NCBI GenBank assembly: GCA_023238725.1
Contig: CM041538.1
Location: 6,485,880 to 6,549,879 of the forward strand
Origin: Scortum barcoo
Taxonomy: Eukaryota > Chordata > Actinopteri > Centrarchiformes > Terapontidae
Direction: 5' to 3'
Length of the DNA: 64,000 nucleotides
The notes beneath the pieces were generated by a model. The model did not search any database. It saw only the letters and a program-made list of their open reading frames with translations, and was not told the DNA's origin. Shown here piece after piece: positions 49,243 through 59,600 of the stretch (the first letter of the stretch is position 1; the number at the start of each line of letters is the position of its first letter). The translations under genes and the position numbers were made by a program.

Positions 49243-50337
49243 GTGTCCTTCGACACCCATATCAAGCATATTTCAAGGTCTGCCTTTTACCACCTGCGCA
49301 ACATCGCAAAAATTAGGCACTTTCTGCCCCAAAGTGATGCCAAAAAATGAGTCCATGCATTTTTTCTCCTCCAGGCTAGATTATTGTATTGTAATTCACT
49401 TTTATCAGGCTGCCTGAACAAGTCGTCAAAGACTCTACAGCTGGTCCAGAATGCCGCTGCTCGGGTGCTGACTAGAACCAGGAAAAGAGACCATATTACT
49501 CCAGTACTGGCTTCTCTGCATTGGCTCCCTGTAAAATTTAGAGTGGATTTTAAAATCCTACTCCTCACATATAAGGCTCTACATGGTCTGGCACCATCAT
49601 ATCTTAATGAATTGATAACTCCTTATCATCCGAACTAGAGCGCTGCGCTCCCAAAACGCAGGCTTACTTGTAGTTCCCAGGGTTTCCAGAAGTAGTCTAG
49701 GGGGCAGAGCCTTCAGCTGTCTGGGTCCAGAGAGGCAGACACAGTGTCAGTGTTTAAGAATAGACTTAAAACCTTCCTTTTTGATAAAGCTTATAGTTAG
49801 GGTGGGCTACAGGCTTGCCCTTAGCAGGCTGGGCACAGCTTATCCTGCTAGTTAGTATGCTGCTATAGGCTTAGACTGCCGGGGGCTCCCATGATGCATC
49901 GGGCACCTCTCCCTCTTCCTCTGTCTCTGTTTCCTCTTTCTTTGCTTCTTCTACTCTTATTTCAAAGCCAAAGTCAAAGTCTGCATTTTTGTTAATTTGG
50001 CAGCATGTGCAGGACATGCTGAGGACTGAGGACTGAAAGTACAAAGACATGGCAAAATAAAATCACAGACAGCAGCTGCAAATTGATATGGTAGTAGTCA
50101 GCTTTATGGCAAAAGTCAAAAGTAGTTAAAACTGGTTAAATTGGTTAAAGTGGTTAAAGTGGTTAAGTGGTAATAAACAAATAAAGCTGAATACCCATGT
50201 TAAAGTGCAGCTTAAAGTGGCTAAACTGGTTAAATTGGTTAAAGTGGTTAAAGTTACTGTTAAAGTGTTAAAGCCCCAAAGTGGTCCTCCTTTGTTCTCT
50301 CCAGTCTTGCAGTGGTTCTTGAGGAGGTTCCTCACTG
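49243..50337 (+). mobile_element. L2-type LINE, 3' portion after the Tc1 insertion
   Basis: The C-terminal ORF2 text continues: HISRSAFYHLRNIAKIRHFL, LDYCNSLLSGC, LQLVQNAAARVLTRTRKRDH, LHWLPVKFRVDFKILLLTYK. It passes into the L2 3' UTR seen at 44.4-45.35 kb. The UTR contains a (TGGTTAAAG)n-like run at 50,118-50,165 and 50,216-50,262. Confidence 0.85.
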
Positions 50338-50357
50338 ATTCAAATTCAAATTTCAAA

Positions 50358-50838
50358 TTTATTTATTTAGAGCCCAAAATCCTCCTTGTTCTTCACAAAC
50401 ATTGTTTGTTTGCCTCTGAGGGCTTTACAATCTGTATTCAGTTGTGACACCCTCTGTCCTTTAGACTCTCCTCGAACCGAGTCAGGAAAAACTTCAAAAA
50501 AGTCCCTTTAGGAAAAAATTCAAAAAACCCTTAATGGGAAAAAGAAGAAACCTGAGGAAGAACCACAGATGAGGGATCCCTCTCCCTGGGACGGACAGAC
50601 GTGCAATAGATGCCACATGTACAGAGAACATTATCATCAATCATATAGGGAATTATACATGCTGAGTTCATGGGTTTAGTCCACGTATGAGGTATCACAA
50701 GGTAATGGAAATGAGTCCGTGAGTCCAGGTGCATCTCCTAGATGTCCTCATATGGAGCTCTGGCCACTTTTTCAGGTCTTTTCTCCACAACACAGACACA
50801 GATCATGTCCCCACCACAGACAGATGGACCACAACCAG
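50358..50838 (-). mobile_element. L2 3' end in inverted orientation (left arm of palindrome)
   Basis: Read on the minus strand this carries the standard L2 3' UTR blocks (CATCTATTGCACGTCTGTCC, GGGATCCCTCATCTGTGG, GTAAAGCCCTCAGAGGCA). It ends in a T/A-rich tail at 50,358. It mirrors the next feature. Confidence 0.8.
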
Positions 50839-50855
50839 AATCAGTGAGGAACCTG

Positions 50856-51365
50856 ATTCCAGTTGCGGTCCATCTGTCTGAGGTTCACTGGTCTGGTGGG
50901 GACATGATCTGTGTCTGTGTAATGTGGAGAAAAAAGGTCGAGAGCTCCATATGATAGGAGACTTCTAGAAAACCTGATGCACCTGGACTCTGAACTGAAC
51001 TCCTTTTCCATTACCTGTGATACCTTCACACATGGACTAAACCCATAAACTCAGTATAGCCACAGTTTATTACAACCCATGTATAACTTGATATATGATT
51101 GATGATAATGTTCTCTGTACATGTGGCATCTATTGCACATCTGTCCGTCCCAGGGAGAGGGATCCCTCATCTGTGGCTCTTCCTCAGGTTTCTTCTTTTT
51201 CCCAGGTTTCTTCCAAAGGGTTTTTGAAGTTTTTCAGTTTTTTGAAGTTTTTCCTGACCCAGGTTTGAGGGTCTAAGGACAGAGGGTGTCACAACTGTAC
51301 AGATTGTAAAGCCCTCCGAGGCAAATGATGTTTGTGATTTTGAGCTTTAAGTAAATAAAAATGTA
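50856..51365 (+). mobile_element. L2 3' end (right arm of palindrome)
   Basis: Plus-strand copy of the same L2 3' UTR, from GTCCATCTGTCTGAGGTTC through CATCTATTGCACATCTGTCC to GTAAAGCCCTCCGAGGCAAA and GCTTTAAGTAAATAAAAA. With the left arm it forms an inverted repeat with arms of nearly 0.5 kb and a spacer of about 17 bp. Confidence 0.8.
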
Positions 51366-51369
51366 TGAC

Positions 51370-52345
51370 CTGTAACAGTGTCTACTTCAGGACAATATCA
51401 TAGCCGCATAAAAATTCAATGAAATATCAAGGTGTTCACATCACTTGTCCTTATTCACCGTGCTTGAAAATTGCTCTATTGTTTAAGCGGGGCAGCTAAA
51501 GTTTCCTGGCAGGTTTATGGCCCGTATCCACTTTCATGTTGACTTCCTTTTTTCTAATACAGCACGAAGAGCTAGGAGGTGATAGCCCTTTATTCTCCTG
51601 TGATAAAAGATCCTTTTCATCCCACCATGTAGCCTACATAGAAGCAGCTTAGGGATTAGTCTATCTAGAAGGAAAGTCACTTTATTTTTTATTGAGATCC
51701 ATTACCAAATAGCTTAAAACCATCATACAAGAACAGTTTAAGGGAGACATGACTTAGTAACAGTCACGATTATGATGTGTTTTGTAAGTGTATCCCATAT
51801 AGATGGAGTCCCAATTCCCATGTTTGCATTCTTGACTTCGGTTTCAGTGGCACTTGTCTCTTTTGCTCGGGCTGCCCCTCCCAGGCCTTTATTTCTTTGG
51901 CTCAAGTCATTGACTGTGTTCTCATGTATTGTTACATGAAGAAAAAACTGTGAGCACAGAGACGTGTGAAGTCGCAGCATGCCTCAGATTTCATATATTT
52001 ATGGTAACTCAGATGGGGGCAGGATGGACGAAAAACGTGGACGTCCGACAACAGATAAATAAACAATAAAGAAGAGACCAAGAGAAAACAAATGGATGGT
52101 ATATGTAATGTCTTTTATACAACACGCTTGGGATGATGCTGTAAAGGATTGTTTCTATTCAAGGCAGATGGGATGTGTTAGTAGGTCAAGAGAGCTCCAG
52201 CTGCATGTAAACTGTGGCCTCTGAGTACAAAAGTTGACATTGACATTGCTGCGATAAGATCAATGTTGGTCAGTTTGAACCGAACCACTGAAGAGCATCA
52301 CTTCATATTTCTTCCCTCGAGCCCTGTCTTGTCTTTGCGGCTGTT
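51370..52345. other. Gap between L2 and Rex3 elements, nothing recognised
   Basis: About 1 kb of unassigned sequence. No credible coding frame or repeat family is seen. Confidence 0.45.
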
Positions 52346-52348
52346 AAG

Positions 52349-55300
52349 TTTCCATCCATCCATCCATCTTCCTCCACTTATCCGGGGCCGGGACCGGGTC
52401 GCAGAGGCAGCAGTCTGAGCAGAGATGCCCAGACTTCCCTCACCCCAGACACTTCCTCCAGCACTTCCGGGGGGATTCCCCGAGGCGTTCCCAGGCCAGC
52501 CGAGAGACATAGTCTCTCCAGCGTGTCCTGGGTCTTCCCCAGGGGCCTCCTCCCGGTGGGACATACCTGGAACACCTCCCTAGTGGAAGGCGTCCAGGGG
52601 GCATCCGAAACAGATGCCCGAGCCACCTCACTTGACTCCTCTCTATGCGAAGGAGCAGCATCTCTACTCCGAGCTCCTCCTGAGTGATTGAGCTTCTCAC
52701 CCTCTCACCCTCACATCTCTAAGGGAGCACCCAGCCACCCTACGGAGGAAACTCATTTTGGCCGCTTGTATCCGTGATCTTGTCCTTTCGGTCATTACCC
52801 AAAGTTCATGACCATAGAGGAGTTTCACCTTTTGACTGACAGCTCAGCTCCTTCTTCACCACGACAGTCCAGTACACCGACCGCATAACTGCGGAGGCTG
52901 CACTAATCCGCCTGTCAATCTCACGCTCCATCTTTCCCTCACTCGTGAACAAGACCCCGAGATACTTGAACTCCTCCACTTGAGGCAGGACCTCTCCACC
53001 AACCAGGAGAGGGCAAGCCACCCTTTTCCAGTTGAGAACCATGGCCTCGGACTTTGGAGGTGCTGATTCTCATCTCAGCCACTTCACACTCAGGCTGCAA
53101 ACCGCTCCAGTACATGCTGAAGGTCCTGGCTCGATGAAGCCAACAGGACAACATCATCTGCAAAAAGCAGAGATGAAATCCTGTGGTTCCCAAACTGGAC
53201 TCCCTCTGGCCCCTGGCTACGCCTAGATATTCTGTCCATGAAAGTTATGAACAGAACTGGTGACAAAGGACAGCCCTGCAGGAGTCCAACATGCACCAGA
53301 AACAGGTCTGACTTACTGCTGGCAATGCAAACCAAGCTCCTGCTCCGGTCATACAGAGACCGAACAGCACACAAAGCACATGTGGACTGGTTGGGCAAAT
53401 TCTCCACTAAACCCTCAAGCACCCTGTGGAGAGTATAGAGCTGGTCCAGTGTTCCACTACTGGGATGAAAATTGCATTGTTCCTCCTGAATCCGAGGTTT
53501 GACTATCGGCCGAATTCTCCTCTCCAGTACCCTGGTGTAGACCTTCCCGGGGAGGCTGAGAAGTGTGATCCCCCTGTTGGAGTTGGAACACACTCTCCAG
53601 TCCCCCTCTTTTAAAAAGGAGGGACCACCACCCCGGTTTGCCACTCCAGAGGTACTGTCCCCGACCTCCATGCAATGCTGCAGAGGCGTGTCAGCCAAGA
53701 CAGCCCCACAACATCCAGAGACTTGAGGTACTCAGGGCGGATCTCATCCACCCAGGGCCTTGCCACTGAGAGAGGAGCTTGCAAACTACCTCAGTGACTT
53801 CCGGCTTGGGTGATGGACAGAGTCCTCAGCCTCCTCAGTGGAAGACGTGTTGGTGGGATTGAAAAGCTCCTCAAAGTATTCCTTCAACTGTCCGACAATG
53901 TCCCCAGTTGAGGTCACCAGCTCCCCACCCGCATTGTAAACAGTGTTAGCAGAGCACTGCTTCCCCCTTCTGAGGCTGCGCGGACGGTTTGCCAGAATTT
54001 CTTCGATGCCAACCGATAGTCCTCCTCCATTGGCCTCACCGAACTCCTCCCAGACCCGAGTTTTTGCCTCCAGGGACAGCCCGGGCTGTGGCTTGCTTGG
54101 CCTGCCGGTACCCATCAACTGCGCGTCATCGGGAGTCCCACAGGCCAACATGGTCTGATAGGACTCCTTTTTCAGCTTGACAGCATCCCTTACTGCCAGT
54201 GTCCGCCAGGTTCGGGGTTGCCGCCACAACAGGCACCAGAGACCTTGCGTCCACAGCTTCGAACTGCCGCGTTGACAATGGAGGCAAATAACATGGTCCA
54301 CTCAGACTCAATGTCCCCAGCCTCCCTCGAATCTGGGAATCTGTGAGAAGCTTCTCCCGGAGGTGGGAGTTGAAGGCAGACCTCCCTGATACAGAGGCTT
54401 GGCTAGACGTTCCCAACAGACCCTCACACATACGTTTGGGTCTGCCTGGTCTGTCCAACTTCCTCCTCCGCCAGCAAATCCAACTCACCACCAGATCAGT
54501 TGACAGCTCAGCCCTCTCTTTACCTTACCCGAGTGTCCGTGAAGACATATATGGCCAGAGATCCAGATGAAATGACAACAAAGTCAATCATCGACCTCCG
54601 GCCTAGGGTCAAGAGTGTCTGTGTTCCACGTGCACTGGTGGACACCCTCATGCTTTCGAACATGGTGTTTGTTATGGACAAGCTGAGTCCAATAACAGAA
54701 CACCACTCACGAGGGTTCAGATCGGGGAGGCCGTTCCTCCCAGTCACACCCCTCCAAGAGTCACTGTTGCCCCAGTAGAACAATTGAGTCCCCAGTCGGA
54801 GCGCTATTAAGTACCCCTCCCAGGGTACTCTGTACTGCTCTTCAGCCCATAGGCACAAACAACAGCAAGAGACCTATCCCCGACCCGAAGGCACAGGGAA
54901 GCGACCCTCTCGTTCACTGTGTTGAACTCCAACACATGGCGGCTGAGCTAGGGGAGCTATAAGTAAGCCCACACCAGCCCGCCACCGCTCACCCTGGGCA
55001 ACTCCAGAGTAGAAGAAGAAGAATCCTTTATTAATCCCACTATGGGAAAATTAACATTTTCACTCTGTTTTGTTTACACACATAGCACACATTACATATA
55101 CATACGAAACACACACATGCACATGCAACTGGCCCCGAGCAGGTCTGGGATTCGGTGCCTTGCTCAAGGGCTCCTCGACAGTGCTCAGGAGGTGAACTGG
55201 CACTTCTCCAGCTGCCAGTCCACCTCCCATGAGAGACTAGTCCGTGGGGACTTGGCTTGGGTTGCCGGTTCAAGTCCCCACGGACTAGTCTTCATTGAGT

Positions 55301-55715
55301 GAGCTGAGTACTGGAGGCTCCAGCCCCTCTCAAGGAGTTGGGTTCCAGAGCCCATGCTGAGCTTGGAGGTGAGCCCAACTATCTCTAGCCCAGGTACCTC
55401 TCAACCTCCCGCACATTTGAGGATTGGGTCACCGAAGCCCCCGGCCACACGTTGCCACCCAAACCACATTGCACCGGCCCCTCATGGACCTTCCTGCGGG
55501 TGGTGAGCCTACTGGAAGGTGGGCCCACATCACCATTTCAGGCTGAGCCCAGCCAGATCCCGTGAGGCAAAGACCCGGCCACCAGGCGCTTCACCTGCGA
55601 GCCCCAACCCCAGGCCTGGCTTCAGGGTGGGGCCCTGGTAGTAACGCCTGTAATCTGGGCGACGTAATGAACTTGGTTTTTGTTGGTCTTCTATCCATGT
55701 TGAGCTTGTGAACCG
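52349..55715 (-). mobile_element. Rex3-like (RTE clade) non-LTR retrotransposon, decayed, with SINE insertion
   Basis: On the minus strand the order is: 5' UTR-like GC-rich text; endonuclease text near 54,520-54,860 (GRNGLPDLNP, LGRRSMIDFV); linker (AVKLKKESYQTMLACGTPD, RLRRGKQCS-like); reverse transcriptase at 53,090-53,690 (NRGITLLSLPGKVYTRVLER, GCPLSPVLFI, LLFADDVVLLAS); and a C-terminal part (VEEFKYLGVLFTSEGKMERE, RWLGHLFRMPPGR). The 3' end is (GATG)n at 52,349. The two blocks I remember as the standard fish Rex3 PCR primer sites are recognisable at about 53,258-53,279 and 53,624-53,643. Stops and frame breaks are many, and the RT motif A segment is missing between VLEGL and AVRSLYDRS. 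It is dead. The right-hand limit is approximate. Confidence 0.85.
55022..55292 (-). mobile_element. tRNA-derived SINE inside the Rex3-like element
   Basis: The minus strand ends in TTTCCCATAGTGGGATTAAT followed by AAAGGATTCTTCTTC, the usual 3' tail of a common fish SINE. Internally it has CTTGAGCAAGGCACCGAATC and GTGCCAGTTCACCTCCTGAG. The tRNA-related head contains a perfect 19-bp inverted repeat (55,235-55,253 and 55,272-55,290) with an 18-nt loop that carries GGTTCAAGTCC, a B-box match, on the plus strand. It interrupts the Rex3 5' region. Confidence 0.65.
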
Positions 55716-55719
55716 CTCT

Positions 55720-56630
55720 TAGCTCTTAAGCCTTTTGTTTTGTATACAGTGGGGTCCCACAGACTTCACGTCACTCTTTATGTTTAAGATAAGAATATTA
55801 TTAATTGTAAAACTAATCTGCTTTTTCCCCACTAGATTTTTTATCAAAGTGGGAACCCTTCCTTTGTCACAAGCTAGACACATTTGATGATGAAGAAATA
55901 AACAAATTGACATAAAACATTGTTATTATGCTAAATAAGTATATGATTAATATTTTCTATGTTTTTTGGGCTATGGCAAAACAAATATATATTCCATTTG
56001 TTGGTCAATTAGTCATTCACAGACACAGAAAGAGATGTTATCAAATTATAAAAATAAAAAAATTATCTAATCAAATTCTCATCACAGGTTATTATGTATA
56101 AAGCTGATAAAACAAAACACAGGATCTCCAGGACTCCAAAACACGAAGGTCAGAAATTATTTTTAGAAAATCATTTAGAAATATCTGTGTTCTTAAGTCT
56201 CATTAGAGATGTTGTTTAATCTGTCTGAGAATTCTGTGTGAAAAAGAGCCAAGACAAGTTTGTTTAAGTTGACAAATTTCAGAAATAAGGCAAAGTGACA
56301 CAGGAACACAATAGTGCTCTAACTGATCAGTTATAAGGCAAAATTGCCTTGATGGAGGTTATGCAAACTAGCACGAGTGAGAGCCAGTGAGGGAGAGCGA
56401 GAGAGAAAAGGGCAGGTCGAGGTATCTTCTTTTCATTAGTGACTTCAGATAAATTAACCAAAGTCTCATCCATCCCTCCCTCTGGACTGCTTGGGGCTGT
56501 TGGTGGGACAGCCTGCCCCCATTTGAGGAATACTGATTGGTTCTCACACACACTGAGGTGAAGCTCAAAAGAATCCAGAACACCTTTTGTATTTGGCTCC
56601 CTTGTATACTAAACTAATTGTAATCCCACA
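55720..56630. other. Region upstream of the second FNDC7-like gene
   Basis: A/T-rich, non-repetitive-looking sequence with no exon recognised. The promoter of the second FNDC7-like gene should lie at the right end; a clear TATA element cannot be assigned. Confidence 0.4.
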
Positions 56631-56643
56631 CTCAATGTCAAAG

Positions 56644-59600
56644 ATGGGATTGTTGGGAGCTATAGGCTTTTCTTTAGCATTGGTATCTCTAAGTCAGGTA
56701 AATATCATTTTCATGTTTAAACCTGGAAAACTGAACAATATGGATATAATTCAGTAATAAATATTTGTTTTATTGATTAAATAATTGTTTTGTCATTTAC
56801 AGATACCTTATAGTGCAGAAGGTAAGTACATCAAGAAAATTAGTGTAAATAATATTTTGCACCCCATGTCTGTTGGCATAACTTTGATTTGCATTATATT
56901 GTCAATATCCATAACTCACAATGTATCACAGCAGCTAAATTTGTCGTGTTAAATTGATGTCACTATGTGCATTTCAAATTAAAAAGAAATATTTGCAAAT
57001 ATCCAATATTTGTGACATTTTTATGTATTTGTGATGTTGTTGACTGCTCATTAACCTTCAGAAACAAAGCGTATCAAACCAAGCTCCTGTTTTGAATCTC
57101 TTATAGGGTGCACAATCTTGTCAGCAACGTCCTCAGGTCCCTCATCGATTCTGGTAAAATGGGAAAAAGATTCTTCAGCAACAAACTATTTTTTGGACAT
57201 CCGGGTAAAAAATAATACAAACATTGCTCCGGTTGTGGTGACCCTGCCAGCGACCACAACAGAGAAGGATGTCAATGGTCTGAGACCAGGAACCGAGTAT
57301 AGTGTGACTCTCAAAGTCTTTCAGTTCTACTTTGTGGTGTGTATGGCTACAAAGGAGACGTCCACAGGTAAATACAAAAACGTTAATATAACATTTGTGC
57401 AAAATGTGGCAGTGATTGAAATTAATGTCGTTTTTGTTTGGGGAGCATTGCTAATTAAAGGAGCTCCCTGAAGAGTTATTTGACCAGAAAAATATTCATC
57501 AAATGAGTTATATGTAACTGCAGTCCATACAAACAGTTTTTATGTGTAAAAATGCGGCATTACGCACAGACACAGCACAACATCCTCAACGATGCTTTCT
57601 CACCTGCTCTTTCCTTCCAGTCCCTGATACATCACAGATAGTAATTGGCCTGGCACTATCGAGTTCTTCAATCAAAGTAACATGGACTGAAGTACCCTCG
57701 GCGAACTACTACTACCTGCAGGTGCATTCTCAGGCCACCGGACAAGTGCTCAACCTGACCTACACCAATGTCACCGCAGTGGTGGGAAACCTGCAGCCCT
57801 TCACCAACTACGACTTCTACGTCTATACAGTTAACCAGGCCGGGACGGGGAGCAGAAGCAAAGTGAGGACCATCACGACTTGTGAGTAATCAGTTTCAGT
57901 CCATTTGGAGGAAAAAAACCCTGGTAACTGATAATTAATAACCAAGAGAAGATGTCTTTCAGTCATGTTTTTAAAGACATATGAAATGTCTGTATGCAGC
58001 ATTGTACCACTGTCCATTTATTGTTGTCAGTTGAAGTTACTTCTACTGAAGTAAAATCTTCCTCTAAATGTGGGTCTTGATTTTCAGAGTGAGTCTAATC
58101 TAAAATGCCCAAATCAACAGTGTAAAAGTGGGTAAAACATTATATTATGTCCTGGTTCTAACTCAAATTCCAAATTGTCTTGAGGTTTTTTTTTACTTCA
58201 GAAAAATTACAGTTAAAAGTGGCAGCTGACCCAAATCACAGTTTATGATAACACATATCTTCTGTGCCTCAGTCGTAAAACGTACAGACATGCAGATAGT
58301 TTTGAGTGTATTTGTTTGATTTGAGATCTATGTCCCAGAGATCCTTGCTGCCATCTTAATACACTAAAGACAAGAGAATTTTGTTTGTGGTGCTCGAAGG
58401 TCTGAAAAATTACATAAAAAAACTCAACAGCAACATTTCCAACACTTGGAATATTTCCAACCTTTCCAGAAATGTTACAGCTACTCTGGATTTAATCCAC
58501 TGCGGACAGTTTTCATTGGAACTACTTTCTGAAGAAGAAATGGCTTCTACAAAAACAGCAAGATGTGGATTATCCGTATTAGGGACAGTGTTTCTGGAAA
58601 CAGATATGCTGTTGAGTTTTTCAAATGTAAAGTATAATTTCTTTTTTAGCTACAAAATACAATTCAATAAAAACAATACAGAAATTCCTTTCAACTCCAT
58701 TGTATTAGGGGCAACAGAAGATTCAGAGGCAGACATCTTAAACATAGCAAACTAAACAAACAAACTTTTAACATAGTTAGTCACTGTTTTGAATATATAT
58801 ATTTTTGTGATTGAGTGATATACCCTCTAACTAAGTCCTTCTGTCTGTCCATAGTGATAAACCCTCCAGTGGGTGTAACAGCAACGCAGACTGGCCGGAG
58901 CACGGCGAGGGTGACGTGGCAGCCGGTGAAGGATGTCCTGGTGTACCAAGTCACCATCCGGGACATCGACAAACCCAGGAGCCTGCCGTCTGTGTACAAC
59001 GTCACAGACACCAAGCTGGACGTTCAAGGCATCCTCCCATGTTCCACCTACCTGATATCAGTGTCCTCATTCAGCAAGTTCCTGATGCCGAGCGAGCCCA
59101 CAAACTACACATACACCACCAACAGTGAGTCAGCAGAGCTAAACCAATATCAATAACTTGGTGATTAGGATCTAGGTCAGCTATTCTCTCTGAGGCGTTC
59201 CTTTCAGACACGCAGAACATGATCCTTGGGGGTAAAAGGATTCAGATGCCGTGACAACCTACTTGTTGTCACAAAAACATAAACAGAAAAAACTGAATTA
59301 TTTTCATCTCTTTACAGCATATTGAATGTACATGCTTTATGCTTGCAGTATACTGTCAACTGGTGCCTGTCAGAGATAATGTAATGTGCAGCATCAATTC
59401 TCTTACTCAAAAACAACTCTTCAGCTAATGTCAGTGTTAAAAAGGGATCATGAATGATGGGATACTTTATGAAACTACAGTCAAGTACAGTCAACAATAA
59501 CTCCATTAGTATTTCCCATTTAGACAGGTTGTGATAAAAAAAATGTATATACAGTGTTAGTCCACTACTTTCTTTCGTTTTTTCTCATGTACTGTGTTAT

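Noticed and set aside
53238..54778. Several plus-strand frames of 60-92 codons
   Set aside because: They are antisense to the Rex3-like element, which is the recognisable coding strand.
55254..55290. Possible tRNA gene around GGTTCAAGTCC
   Set aside because: There is no anticodon arm or full cloverleaf; the context is a SINE head with a long hairpin.
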